Assembly (NCBI GenBank): GCA_022448245.1
Contig: JAKVCO010000002.1
Span: 59,373-123,372 of the forward strand
DNA length: 64,000 bases
Direction: 5' to 3'
DNA from: Paracoccaceae bacterium
GTDB taxonomy: Bacteria > Pseudomonadota > Alphaproteobacteria > Rhodobacterales > Rhodobacteraceae
Shown here in pieces: positions 25,599 to 33,901 of the stretch; the first letter of the stretch is position 1, and every line of letters starts with the position of its first letter. Under the pieces are notes generated by a model. It was not told the DNA's origin, ran no database searches, and worked only from the letters and a program-made list of their open reading frames with translations. The position numbers were made by a program, and so were the translations under genes.

Positions 25599-26604
25599 AG
25601 TTCGATGCGACGCCTCTCTTTAGCCGACCGATAGATCGCCGCCTCGATATGGCGGACTGTCAGATAATCGCGCGCCGTATTCCCGAAGGAGCCCTGCTCC
25701 AACACCGCTTCCACGACGTGCGCTCGCAGAGCATATACGCAATTCCCCGCGAAGCCAGACCATGCTCGTGGCTCAAGAACGACGCGGGTCTCTTTTTCGC
25801 CAAACCGTCGGTGATGCAGGGCGCCGTCACCGGTGAGCGTAAGGGCGCCGTTCGTCCCCTCAATGAGGGCTTCGCCAAAAGTCAGCCGCGTGTTGTCCGA
25901 AGCATGATCGAGGTGGCGGTTTCCGTCAAAGAGCGCGCGCAGGCCGCCGTCAAAATCAAAGACGATATGACCGGCATCCTCACCCGCGATCACCGGATTC
26001 ATGCGCCTCAAATCAGCATAGACGCCTGTGATCGGCCCAAGCAGATACCGAAACGTATCCACCCAGTGCACCCCGGTTTCATGCACCAACAGCCGAGGCA
26101 TCTGCTGAAAATAGGGCTGCCTATCGAGGTAGGCATCCGGACCTTGCCCATCGCCCGTGCGCAGGCGGGACGTAAGTTGATGAAGGTCGCCCAGAATGCC
26201 TTTGTCCAAGTTCTCCTTGGCCGCCCTGTACCACGGCTGAAAGCGGAAGTTCTCGTGGATCACGAGGGGCACACCCGCCTCATCCGCTGCATCGCCAGGC
26301 CTGCGGCCTCCTCAAGAGAGCTGCCAAAGGGCTTCTGACAAATGATCGCCTTGGGCCGCGCCTCTAGGGCCTCACGAACCATCGCGTCATGGGCGCCGGG
26401 CGAGACGATCAGGTCAATGATATCGGGCGAAACTGCCTCGAGAGCCGCTGCCAACGAAGGATAGGCCGAGACGCCAACCTCTGCCGCTCGCGCCGTATCT
26501 GGGTCTGCGACGGCCACCAGTTCAGCGTCAGGGTGGCGCGCCCATGCATCGTGATGAAACCGCGCGAAGTAGCCCGCGCCGACGCATAGGACGCGCAGCA
26601 TCAC
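25595..26604 (-). pseudogene. Gfo/Idh/MocA oxidoreductase with frameshift
   Basis: Two adjacent frames together make one dehydrogenase of about 335 residues. The N-terminal part (26604-26260; RVLCVGAGYFARFHHDAW, ICQKPFGSSLEEAAGLAMQ) carries the Rossmann fold and the EKP-like motif. It shifts frame near 26285-26288 and ends soon after. The C-terminal part continues as DEAGVPLVIHENFRFQPWYR in another frame to 25595. Restoring one base (CAGCG to CAGGCG on the minus strand) joins them as AMQADEAGVPLVIHE. The start is ATG 26601 (TGATG overlap with the upstream gene) or GTG 26604. Confidence 0.85.
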
Positions 26605-27685
26605 AGGGCGGCCTCAACAGCTGCCGCGATGTCGTCAGTTCCAGCGCTGCCCCCGAGATCGCGCGTAAGCACCTGCCCATCTGCAATCACTTGATCCACG
26701 GCGGCTTGCAGCCGTGCTGCGTCCTCGGTCGCGTCAGGCAGGCCTTTTTCGGCGCCCAGCCAGTCAAGCATCATCGCCCCAGAGAGGATCATCGCCATCG
26801 GGTTGGCGAGGCTCTGCCCCGCAATATCCGGTGCCGTCCCATGACAAGGTTGAAAGACGGCATGGTCATCACCGATGTCCGCCGACGGTGCGAGGCCCAA
26901 GCCCCCCATGAGGCCCGCGCCAAGATCGCTCAGGATATCTCCAAACATGTTCTCGGTGACCATGACATCAAAGCGTTGCGGTTGACCGACCATCCACAGC
27001 GCCACAGCGCCACAGCGTCGACATAGCCGTGATCGGTGGCGATCTCCGGATAGTCTGCGGCGACCTCGTCAAAAATACCACGAAAGAACGCGAAGGCGCG
27101 GAAGACGTTGGCCTTGTCCACGCACATGACGCGGCCCGGGCCCCGCCCGGCGGCCTTGCGTTGTTCGGCCAAGCGGAACGAGAAATTGAAGAGCTTTTCG
27201 CTTACCCCCCGCGTAATGCGCAACGTCTCTTGCGCATCGTCGTCGGTGACGGTGCCCGCGCCTTTCGTGTAAAAAAGGCCCTCCGTGCTTTCGCGGATCA
27301 GCACGAAATCGAGCGCCTCAGTCTCCGCCACCTTCAAAGGCGACGGCTGACCGGGCACGATGCGCACCGGACGGACCCCGGCATAAAGATCAAGCTCCAT
27401 CCGGATGTCGATCTGAGGCACGATCTCCGTCCCGTCAGGATAGCGAATGTGCGGCAGGCCCATTGCGCTCAGCAAAATGGCATCAGCCTGGCGCGCCCAC
27501 GCAAGAGAAGTAGGCGGCAGCGCCTCGCCCTTATCAGCGTAGCATTGCGCGCCAGCAGACAATTCGGTGAAGTGCAGATCGTAGCTCCAGCCTTGCGCCA
27601 AACGCGTGAGCAAGCGTAGCGTCGGGGCAGTAATCTCAGGGCCGATCCCGTCGCCTGCAAAGACAACTATGTCGAGTGTTTGCGT
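26601..27685 (-). pseudogene. Isocitrate/isopropylmalate dehydrogenase-family gene, frameshifted
   Basis: The beta-decarboxylating dehydrogenase fold is clear: VVFAGDGIGPEITAPTLRLL, ELDLYAGVRPVR, LIRESTEGLFYTKGAG and VDKANVFRAF in one frame. After DHGYVDAVALW the correct continuation (MVGQPQRFDVMVTENMFGDI, QPCHGTAPDIAGQSLANPMA) lies in another frame. The break coincides with three tandem 8-bp units (26993-27016); two units restore one frame. The N-terminus has AGAGGT at the right distance, but an ACG codon (27683-27685) where ATG is expected. The substrate may be a tartrate- or malate-like acid (inference). Confidence 0.85.
26993..27016 (-). repeat. Triple 8-bp tandem repeat at frameshift
   Basis: The plus strand reads TCCACAGC GCCACAGC GCCACAGC, three 8-bp units (the first differs in one base). 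On the coding strand this is GCTGTGGC repeated. With two units the dehydrogenase reads DAVALWMVG without interruption; the third unit shifts the frame by 8. Confidence 0.85.
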
Positions 27686-27708
27686 CGTGAAGACCTCTGT
27701 TATTGACG

Positions 27709-27740
27709 ATGCATTAGCGCATACATTAATGCATACATTA
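27709..27740. promoter_or_regulatory. Candidate FCD-GntR operator in divergent promoter
   Basis: In the gap between divergent operons there is an 8-bp inverted repeat ATGCATTA (27709-27716) / TAATGCAT (27727-27734). Overlapping it is a direct repeat GCATACATTA at 27719-27728 and 27731-27740 (12-bp period, about one helical turn). The location suits control of both directions by the GntR protein at 24939-25598. Confidence 0.5.
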
Positions 27741-27766
27741 CTCAAGGTCAACCAGAGGAACGTGGT

Positions 27767-28057
27767 ATGTTTGCAGTCGTGGTGACCTTTCAGGTGAAAG
27801 CCGGCCACATGGCCGAATTTGCGCGGCTGATGGAGACGAACGCAGCAACCTCTCTTGCACAAGAACCCGGATGCCAGCGTTTTGATGTCTGCTCCGATCC
27901 GTCGCGCCCTGACGAGATCTTTCTGTACGAGCTTTATGATGATCGCGCGGCTTTTGACGGGCATCTGCAAAGCCCGCACTTCAAGACATTTGACGCAGCC
28001 GTGGCAGATATGCTCGCGGCAAAAGATGTGCACACCTACGTGAAGGTGACCTCGTGA
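27767..28057 (+). CDS. ABM-domain monooxygenase-like protein
   Basis: This 96-residue protein has the antibiotic-biosynthesis-monooxygenase ferredoxin-like fold (YgiN/LsrG type): FAVVVTFQVKAGHMAEFARL, EPGCQRFDVCSDPSRPDEIF, YELYDDRAAFDGHLQSPHF. AGAGGAA precedes ATG 27767. It starts a plus-strand operon of acid-sugar-type genes and overlaps the next start. Family members include quinol monooxygenases and isomerase-like enzymes; its activity here is unknown. Confidence 0.85.
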   Translation: MFAVVVTFQVKAGHMAEFARLMETNAATSLAQEPGCQRFDVCSDPSRPDEIFLYELYDDRAAFDGHLQSPHFKTFDAAVADMLAAKDVHTYVKVTS

Positions 28058-28842
28058 CTTGGACCGTCCACGCAGTCAAATACGCTGAACGCAACGCTAG
28101 AACGCGGCGCGGCAGCTTCCTGTTTGATGACAACCACGATCAGCCCCACGCGCTGGACTACTTCATGTGGATGCTCGAAAAAGACGGCCGCTACAATCTC
28201 GTCGACACGGGATACGACGCCGAAGAAGGTGCAGCGCGCGGAAGGCCCATCGCAATCGACCCGCGCGAGGCGCTAAAGTCACTGGGGCCGACGGCAGAGG
28301 CAATCGACGAAGTTATCGTCACGCATCTCCACTACGACCAAGCGGGTGGCCTGCACCTTTTTCCAAACGCAAAACTGCACCTGCAAGCCGCCGAAATTGC
28401 CTACGCCACAGGGCCTTGCATGTGTCACGGGCCGCTCAAGGCACTCTTTACGGCCGACCACATCTGCGAAGCCATCAAACGGCTCTATTCGGGGCGCGTG
28501 ATCTTCCACGAGGGCGAAGCCGAAGTGGCCAAGGGCGTCACCGTCCATCACATCGGGGGCCACTCGCGCGGGCTGCAAGCTGTGCGCGTGTTGACGGAAG
28601 CTGGCTGGCTTTGCCTCGCCTCAGACGCCGCGCATTACTACGAGAACGTTCTCGAAAACCGCCCCTTCCCCATCGTCGTCGACCTCGAAGACATGATGGC
28701 CGGCTTTTTCACGCTGCGCCGTCTCGCCTCGCGCCCCGGTTTGATCGTTCTTGGTCATGACCCACTGGTGCGAGAGCTCTTCCCCGAGGTCCACCCCGGA
28801 ATCCATCGCCTCGATCAAGGTCCCCTTAAGGAACCAGACTGA
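28054..28842 (+). CDS. Metallo-beta-lactamase-fold hydrolase (lactonase-like)
   Basis: This 262-residue MBL-fold protein resembles the N-acyl homoserine lactonase subgroup. The zinc motif reads THLHYDQAGG where HxHxDH is normal, so the last His is Gln. Other ligands are present: HIGGHSRG, LASDAAHYYEN and VLGHDPLV. The start is GTG 28054, overlapping the previous stop. In this acid-sugar locus it could open a sugar lactone rather than a signal lactone; that is inference from context only. Confidence 0.8.
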   Translation: MTWTVHAVKYAERNARTRRGSFLFDDNHDQPHALDYFMWMLEKDGRYNLVDTGYDAEEGAARGRPIAIDPREALKSLGPTAEAIDEVIVTHLHYDQAGGLHLFPNAKLHLQAAEIAYATGPCMCHGPLKALFTADHICEAIKRLYSGRVIFHEGEAEVAKGVTVHHIGGHSRGLQAVRVLTEAGWLCLASDAAHYYENVLENRPFPIVVDLEDMMAGFFTLRRLASRPGLIVLGHDPLVRELFPEVHPGIHRLDQGPLKEPD

Positions 28843-28844
28843 CA

Positions 28845-30044
28845 ATGAAGCTGGGCATTATCGCCGACGATTTCACGGGCGCCTCGGATATAGCGCTGAC
28901 CCTCGCAGAGGGCGGCATGCCGGTGGAACAATATGTAGGCATCCCTTCGGGCCCCGCCGGTGCGGCGGCGGCTGTGGTGTCGCTCAAATGCAGAACGATC
29001 CCTGCGGGGGAGGCCGTGGCGCAGGTGCTTGCGGCGTGTGACTGGCTCGTGGCGCAGGGGGCGGAACAGATCATCTACAAGGTCTGCTCAACTTTCGATT
29101 CGACCGCAGAGGGCAATATCGGCCCCGTCACTGAAGCATTGGCCGCCAAGCTTGGGGCCAAGCATGTTCTCGTCTGCCCCGCCTTTCCGGAGAATGGCCG
29201 GTCGGTCTACCAGGGGCACCTCTTTGTCGGCGACAAACCCCTGAACGAAAGCGGGATGCAGGATCACCCGCTGACGCCGATGACAGACAGCGATCTGCGC
29301 CGCGTTCTTGCTGCGCAAAGCGTGGGTGACGTGCACCATATCGGGGCCCAGACCGTTTGGCGCGGCTCTGAAGCGGTGCGCGAGGCGATCACCCGGCTGC
29401 CAGCCGGGCAGATCATCATCGACGCCATCCGCGACGACGATCTGCGTACTATTGGACAAGCCGCAGGCGCCCTGATGACGGGCGGGTCGGGCATCGCTCT
29501 GGGTCTGCCTGCCGTCTATGGCTATGCGCCCGGCGATACCGCGTGGGAGAGCCTCGGCGGACGCGGCGCGATCCTCTCCGGCTCATGCTCTCGCGCGACA
29601 CGCGAACAAGTTTCCCGCTTCAGCGGTCCGAAGCGCGAGATCACGGCGGAGGAAGTCTTGGGCGGCCTCACGAGCGACGACATTGCGGCGTGGATCTTGG
29701 ACCAGGACACGGCCGCATTGGTCTATTCCTCAGCCGATCCGGCAATCGTGGCCGCAGCCCAAGAAGCGCACGGCCGCGAACGCGTCGCCACCGCCATTGA
29801 GGGCGCCTTCGCAAAAGCCGCCGTCGCCATGGTCGACGCGGGCCTCTCACGCCTCGTGGTTGCGGGGGGCGAGACTTCGGGCGCGGTGGTGGAAGCGCTC
29901 AAGCCATCGGGTTTCGCGATTGGCCCAAGGCTTGCCGCCGGTGTTCCCTCGCTCAAGTGCCTAGACCAACCCCTTGCCCTCGCGCTGAAGAGTGGCAATT
30001 TCGGCGGGCCTGACTTCTTCGAGGAAGCACTGGAGGTGCTATGA
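28845..30044 (+). CDS. otnK: Four-carbon acid sugar kinase, OtnK-like
   Basis: This 399-residue kinase of the DUF1537 / four-carbon acid sugar kinase family has the N-terminal motif LGIIADDFTGASDIALTLAE, YKVCSTFDSTAEGNIGPVTE and PAFPENGRSVYQGHLFVGD. The C-terminal nucleotide-binding region includes LVVAGGETSGAVVEAL and GVPSLKCLD. The YKVCSTFDST and PENGR patterns fit 3-oxo-tetronate 4-kinase (OtnK), which phosphorylates 2-keto-tetronates derived from threonate or erythronate. The usual partner OtnC decarboxylase and OtnI isomerase are not in the window. It overlaps the next gene by ATGA. Confidence 0.85.
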   Translation: MKLGIIADDFTGASDIALTLAEGGMPVEQYVGIPSGPAGAAAAVVSLKCRTIPAGEAVAQVLAACDWLVAQGAEQIIYKVCSTFDSTAEGNIGPVTEALAAKLGAKHVLVCPAFPENGRSVYQGHLFVGDKPLNESGMQDHPLTPMTDSDLRRVLAAQSVGDVHHIGAQTVWRGSEAVREAITRLPAGQIIIDAIRDDDLRTIGQAAGALMTGGSGIALGLPAVYGYAPGDTAWESLGGRGAILSGSCSRATREQVSRFSGPKREITAEEVLGGLTSDDIAAWILDQDTAALVYSSADPAIVAAAQEAHGRERVATAIEGAFAKAAVAMVDAGLSRLVVAGGETSGAVVEALKPSGFAIGPRLAAGVPSLKCLDQPLALALKSGNFGGPDFFEEALEVL

Positions 30045-30709
30045 CCACCCACACGCGTTTTGCGCTCTACTATACTGCGCCGGGCTCAGAGCTCGCGCAG
30101 AGGGGCGCGGCGTGGCTGGGATGGGACATCGCCAACGGCCATAGCATTGCGCCTACAGCCGGGCCGAGCGACGCTGTGGCGACCCCTAGAAAGTACGGCT
30201 TCCACGGCACGCTAAAGCCCCCGTTCCGCCTTGCGCCTGACAAGGAGCCTGCGGCCTTGGCCGTAGCTGCGCGGGAAATTGCAAACAGCTTCGCCGCCTT
30301 CGATATTCCTGCCTTGCAGGTGACGACGCTTGGCTCCTTCTTTGCTCTCACCGCGGAACCGAACGCGCCGCTGGCAGCACTTGCGGCCGCCTGCGTCACG
30401 CGCACCGACGACTTTCGCGCGCCGCCCACGGACGCAGAGCTGGAACGACGGCGCGCCCGCCGCCTGACAGCCCCGCAAGAAACGCTGCTGGCCAAGTGGG
30501 GCTATCCATATGTGCTTGAGGCGTTCCGGTTCCACCTGACACTGACGGGCCGCACCGAAAAGGCGGAGCGAGAGCACGTGTTGAACCAAGCCAAGGCGCA
30601 TTTCGCCCCCTGCCTTGCGGCGCCTCATCCCATCAACGCCATCACTTTGTGCGGTGAGCGGGAAGACGGCCAGTTCGAGGAACTCGAGGTGCTTCCCCTC
30701 AAGGGATGA
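30041..30709 (+). CDS. DUF1045 protein, 2H phosphoesterase-like
   Basis: This 222-residue protein belongs to DUF1045, often annotated as phosphonate metabolism protein. It shows the paired 2H-phosphoesterase motifs GFHGTLKPPF (near residue 53) and FRFHLTLTG (near 164). No other phosphonate gene (phn operon) is nearby, and it is translationally coupled to the OtnK-like kinase. It probably hydrolyses a cyclic phosphodiester; a link to the kinase product is speculative. Confidence 0.83.
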   Translation: MTTHTRFALYYTAPGSELAQRGAAWLGWDIANGHSIAPTAGPSDAVATPRKYGFHGTLKPPFRLAPDKEPAALAVAAREIANSFAAFDIPALQVTTLGSFFALTAEPNAPLAALAAACVTRTDDFRAPPTDAELERRRARRLTAPQETLLAKWGYPYVLEAFRFHLTLTGRTEKAEREHVLNQAKAHFAPCLAAPHPINAITLCGEREDGQFEELEVLPLKG

Positions 30710-33700
30710 CTACTCCGCAGGCGTGGCCGGCGCTTCACCAAAGCTCGCAACGGCGCGCCGCAGCCCCGTCGACACATGGTGGATCAGGATAAAGAACGCA
30801 GGGATCGCAAAGATGATCACCCCGGTTCCAATCAAAACGCCGTAGCCAATCGAAACTGCCAGCGGGATCAGGAACTGCGCCTGAAGCGACGTCTCCATAA
30901 TCAATGGATAAACCCCAAGGAACGTCGTCACCGAAGTGAGCAGGATCGGACGGAACCTGTCCTTTGTTCCCTCAACCACAGCTGATTTCGCGTCGTATCC
31001 TTCATCCAGATACTGGTTGTAGAGGTCGATCATGACGAGGGAGTTGTTGATGACCACCCCCGCCAATCCAATGATCCCAAAGAAGCTCAGCAATCCAAGC
31101 GGGATGCTCAACAGCACATGCCCCGCCACCGCGCCGATGAGGCCGAGAGGAATAGCAATCATCACCACGATCGGCTGCACAAAGCTGCGGAAGATCAATG
31201 CGAGCAGCGCAAAGATCACAAAGAGCGCGATGGCAAGCGCCTGACCGAGCGCGGCCTGCGCGTCGCCTTGGGCTTCCTGCTCGCCCCCAAAGCTCGCGAT
31301 GAGCTGGGGATTGGCGGCCTGCAGCGGCGGCAGAAGCTCCTCCCGGATGATCCGGTTGGCCTCGCCGTTAGAGATCACGCTTTCATCGACATCTGCCGTC
31401 ACTGTCGTCACGCGGCGCCCGTTCTCACGGAGGATCTCGGACGGGGCGAGCGCCTCCTGCAGGCGCGCGACGGTAGAGAGCGGGATGAAATCACCGTCTG
31501 TCGTAGAAATGCGAGTATCGAGCAGGTCGGCTAAGCTGTCGCGATCCTCTGATGGGAAACGCACCATGACCGAGACGCTGTCTTGCCCGCGTTGGACCTT
31601 CGTGGCCTCGATACCGAAGAACCCGTTGCGTGTTTGCAGCGCGAGGTCTTGCAGCGTCAGCCCGTAAAGACGCGCTTCCGGTTTCAGCTCCAACGTGTAT
31701 TCGAGCTTGCCGGACGAATTGTCATCAAGGATCTGGAACACGCCCGGAATGCCCGCGAGCCCGTCCCGCAATTCAGTCACGATGGGCGAGATGTCAGCGT
31801 CCCCTGGAAGCGATAGTTCGACCGAGATCGCATCGCCCGCATCCACAATCGAGGACGAGATCGTGAGCGAGCTGACCCCCGCGATTTGCCCAACTTCTTC
31901 GCGCCAGATGGCCTCGTAGTCGCGGGTTTCCCAGTCGCGTGCGGAGGCTTCAGTGACCTCGACCACCACCTGCGCCAAAGTGGGCGACGCGGGGGCTGCG
32001 GCACCGGTCGGCCCGCCTCCGCCCGCGCCGATCCCTACGACAGTGTATGTGCCAACAAGAACCGCACGCGCGTCGCTTGGCAGCTCCGCCTGGAGACGCT
32101 CACCCGCCCGGATCGCGGCAAGACGCAGGTCTTCGGCCACGTCTTCTGCGCGCTGGAACGTCGTGCCATCGGTCATCTCGACGGCGGCTGTCACGAACTC
32201 CCCCTGGATCTCCGGGAAGAAGGAGAAACGGACATAGCCATGTGCAATCAGCCCCACCGTCAAGACCATCAGGGCCACAACACCCGCAATCGGGATGAGG
32301 AAGCGGTTCACGCAAAAGCGCAGCATCGCGTCGAGAGGCACCCGGATGAACCACTTGAGCGCGCGATCGATGACACCGCGTACGGCGCCGATCAGCCGGA
32401 AGACGAGGTTCGGACGGTAGCTCGGCCCGATCTCAAGTCTCGACAGGTTGCGCGGCAGGATAAAGAGCGCCTGCAAAAGCGACAGCGAGAGCACAATCAT
32501 CACCACCGTCGGAATGTCGCCGAGGAACGATCCCAAGGGCGCTGGCATCTGCAAGAGCGGCCAGAACGCCACGAGTGTCGTCAACGTCGAGAACACGACA
32601 GGCACCGCGATACGCTGGGTCCCGCGGACGGCAGCTTGGACGGGCGCGTGCCCCTCCTCCCCATTTTTGTAGATGTTCTCGGACACGACGATCGCGTTAT
32701 CGACCACAATTCCGATCGCCAAGATAAACCCGAAGAGCGAGATCATGTTGATCGACATGCCCATCAGCCCCATCACGATGAAGGTGGCCGCAAAGCTGAT
32801 GCCGATGCCCATCGCTGACCAGAACGCCAGGCGGATATCGAGGAAGATCGCGAGACAAAGCACCACAAGGGCCAGTCCGATCACAGCGTTCTTCGTCAAA
32901 AGATCGATGCGCGATTGCAGCTGCGTAGCCTCATTTTGCCAAACGGTCGCCTCGATCCCTTGTTCGAGCGAAGGGCGGAAAGAGCTCTCCAGATGTGCTT
33001 CGGCGGCCTCCACAATCGCGAGGATCTGCTCGTCGCCCACGCGGTAGACGTTCACGGACACCGAAGGGTCACCATTGAAGGTGGAGGACAGGTCAGCATC
33101 CTCGAACCCATCACGCACCGTCGCGATATCGCGCAGCAGAACCTGTGCCCCGCTCTCAGACGTGCGGATCACGATGTTCTCGAAGTCTGAGCGCGTGTAA
33201 TTGCGCCCGATGGTACGGATCGGGATCGCGACGCTATCGGTCTCAATGGAGCCGCCCGGCAGTTCGAGCGAGTTCACGCCAACGATCTGAGCCACCCCGC
33301 CCAGTGTCAGCCCGTAGGCGCGCAGCGTATCGCGGTCGATCTCAACCGAGACTTCGTAGTCGCGCACGTTGGCGACCTCGGCGAAGGAGATGCCACTCAG
33401 GGCGACAAGCTCCTCCTTCAGGCGGCGCGCTTCTTCTTTCAGGACTTGCTCGGTCGCCTCACCATGGAGCGCGATTTCAAGCACGCGGGTCGAATTGTCG
33501 GCGCGCACGATCACGGGATCATCGGCGTCGGACGGGAAGATCGTGATGCCTTCGACTTCGGTTTTCACCTCTTCAAGCTTGGCTTCGATGTCTTCTCCAT
33601 CGAGGAACGAAACGGCGACGCCGCCGCGCCCTTCGGAGATGTTGGCCGTGATATCGTCGATGCCGTCCACACCCGAAAGCTGATCTTCGATCGGTCGCAC

Positions 33701-33892
33701 GATCGAGGCCTGGATTTCGGTCGGAGACGCGCCGTCATAGCTGATGGAGATTGAGACGCTATCGAGTGAGAACTCCGGGAACGTCTTCTGAGGCAGGTTG
33801 ATCGCTGTGAAGGCCCCTGCCCCCACAAAGAGCACCATCGCAAGCCATGCGGCTACAGGGTGCTCTGCCATCCATTTGATTGCTGCGTTCAT
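30710..33892 (-). CDS. RND-family efflux transporter permease
   Basis: This 1060-residue protein has the AcrB/HAE1 architecture: a helix at residues ~12-32, periplasmic porter domain, helices 2-6, a second periplasmic loop and a matching C-terminal helix bundle. LFGFILAIGIVVDNAIVVSE is the helix-4 motif with the proton-relay Asp, and IGLAGVVINNSLVMIDLYNQ is its C-terminal counterpart (Asn-Asn instead of acidic pair). It works with the upstream periplasmic adaptor to expel small molecules by proton antiport. No outer-membrane channel gene is adjacent. Confidence 0.92.
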   Translation of the reverse strand: MNAAIKWMAEHPVAAWLAMVLFVGAGAFTAINLPQKTFPEFSLDSVSISISYDGASPTEIQASIVRPIEDQLSGVDGIDDITANISEGRGGVAVSFLDGEDIEAKLEEVKTEVEGITIFPSDADDPVIVRADNSTRVLEIALHGEATEQVLKEEARRLKEELVALSGISFAEVANVRDYEVSVEIDRDTLRAYGLTLGGVAQIVGVNSLELPGGSIETDSVAIPIRTIGRNYTRSDFENIVIRTSESGAQVLLRDIATVRDGFEDADLSSTFNGDPSVSVNVYRVGDEQILAIVEAAEAHLESSFRPSLEQGIEATVWQNEATQLQSRIDLLTKNAVIGLALVVLCLAIFLDIRLAFWSAMGIGISFAATFIVMGLMGMSINMISLFGFILAIGIVVDNAIVVSENIYKNGEEGHAPVQAAVRGTQRIAVPVVFSTLTTLVAFWPLLQMPAPLGSFLGDIPTVVMIVLSLSLLQALFILPRNLSRLEIGPSYRPNLVFRLIGAVRGVIDRALKWFIRVPLDAMLRFCVNRFLIPIAGVVALMVLTVGLIAHGYVRFSFFPEIQGEFVTAAVEMTDGTTFQRAEDVAEDLRLAAIRAGERLQAELPSDARAVLVGTYTVVGIGAGGGGPTGAAAPASPTLAQVVVEVTEASARDWETRDYEAIWREEVGQIAGVSSLTISSSIVDAGDAISVELSLPGDADISPIVTELRDGLAGIPGVFQILDDNSSGKLEYTLELKPEARLYGLTLQDLALQTRNGFFGIEATKVQRGQDSVSVMVRFPSEDRDSLADLLDTRISTTDGDFIPLSTVARLQEALAPSEILRENGRRVTTVTADVDESVISNGEANRIIREELLPPLQAANPQLIASFGGEQEAQGDAQAALGQALAIALFVIFALLALIFRSFVQPIVVMIAIPLGLIGAVAGHVLLSIPLGLLSFFGIIGLAGVVINNSLVMIDLYNQYLDEGYDAKSAVVEGTKDRFRPILLTSVTTFLGVYPLIMETSLQAQFLIPLAVSIGYGVLIGTGVIIFAIPAFFILIHHVSTGLRRAVASFGEAPATPAE

Positions 33893-33901
33893 GACGGCGA
33901 C

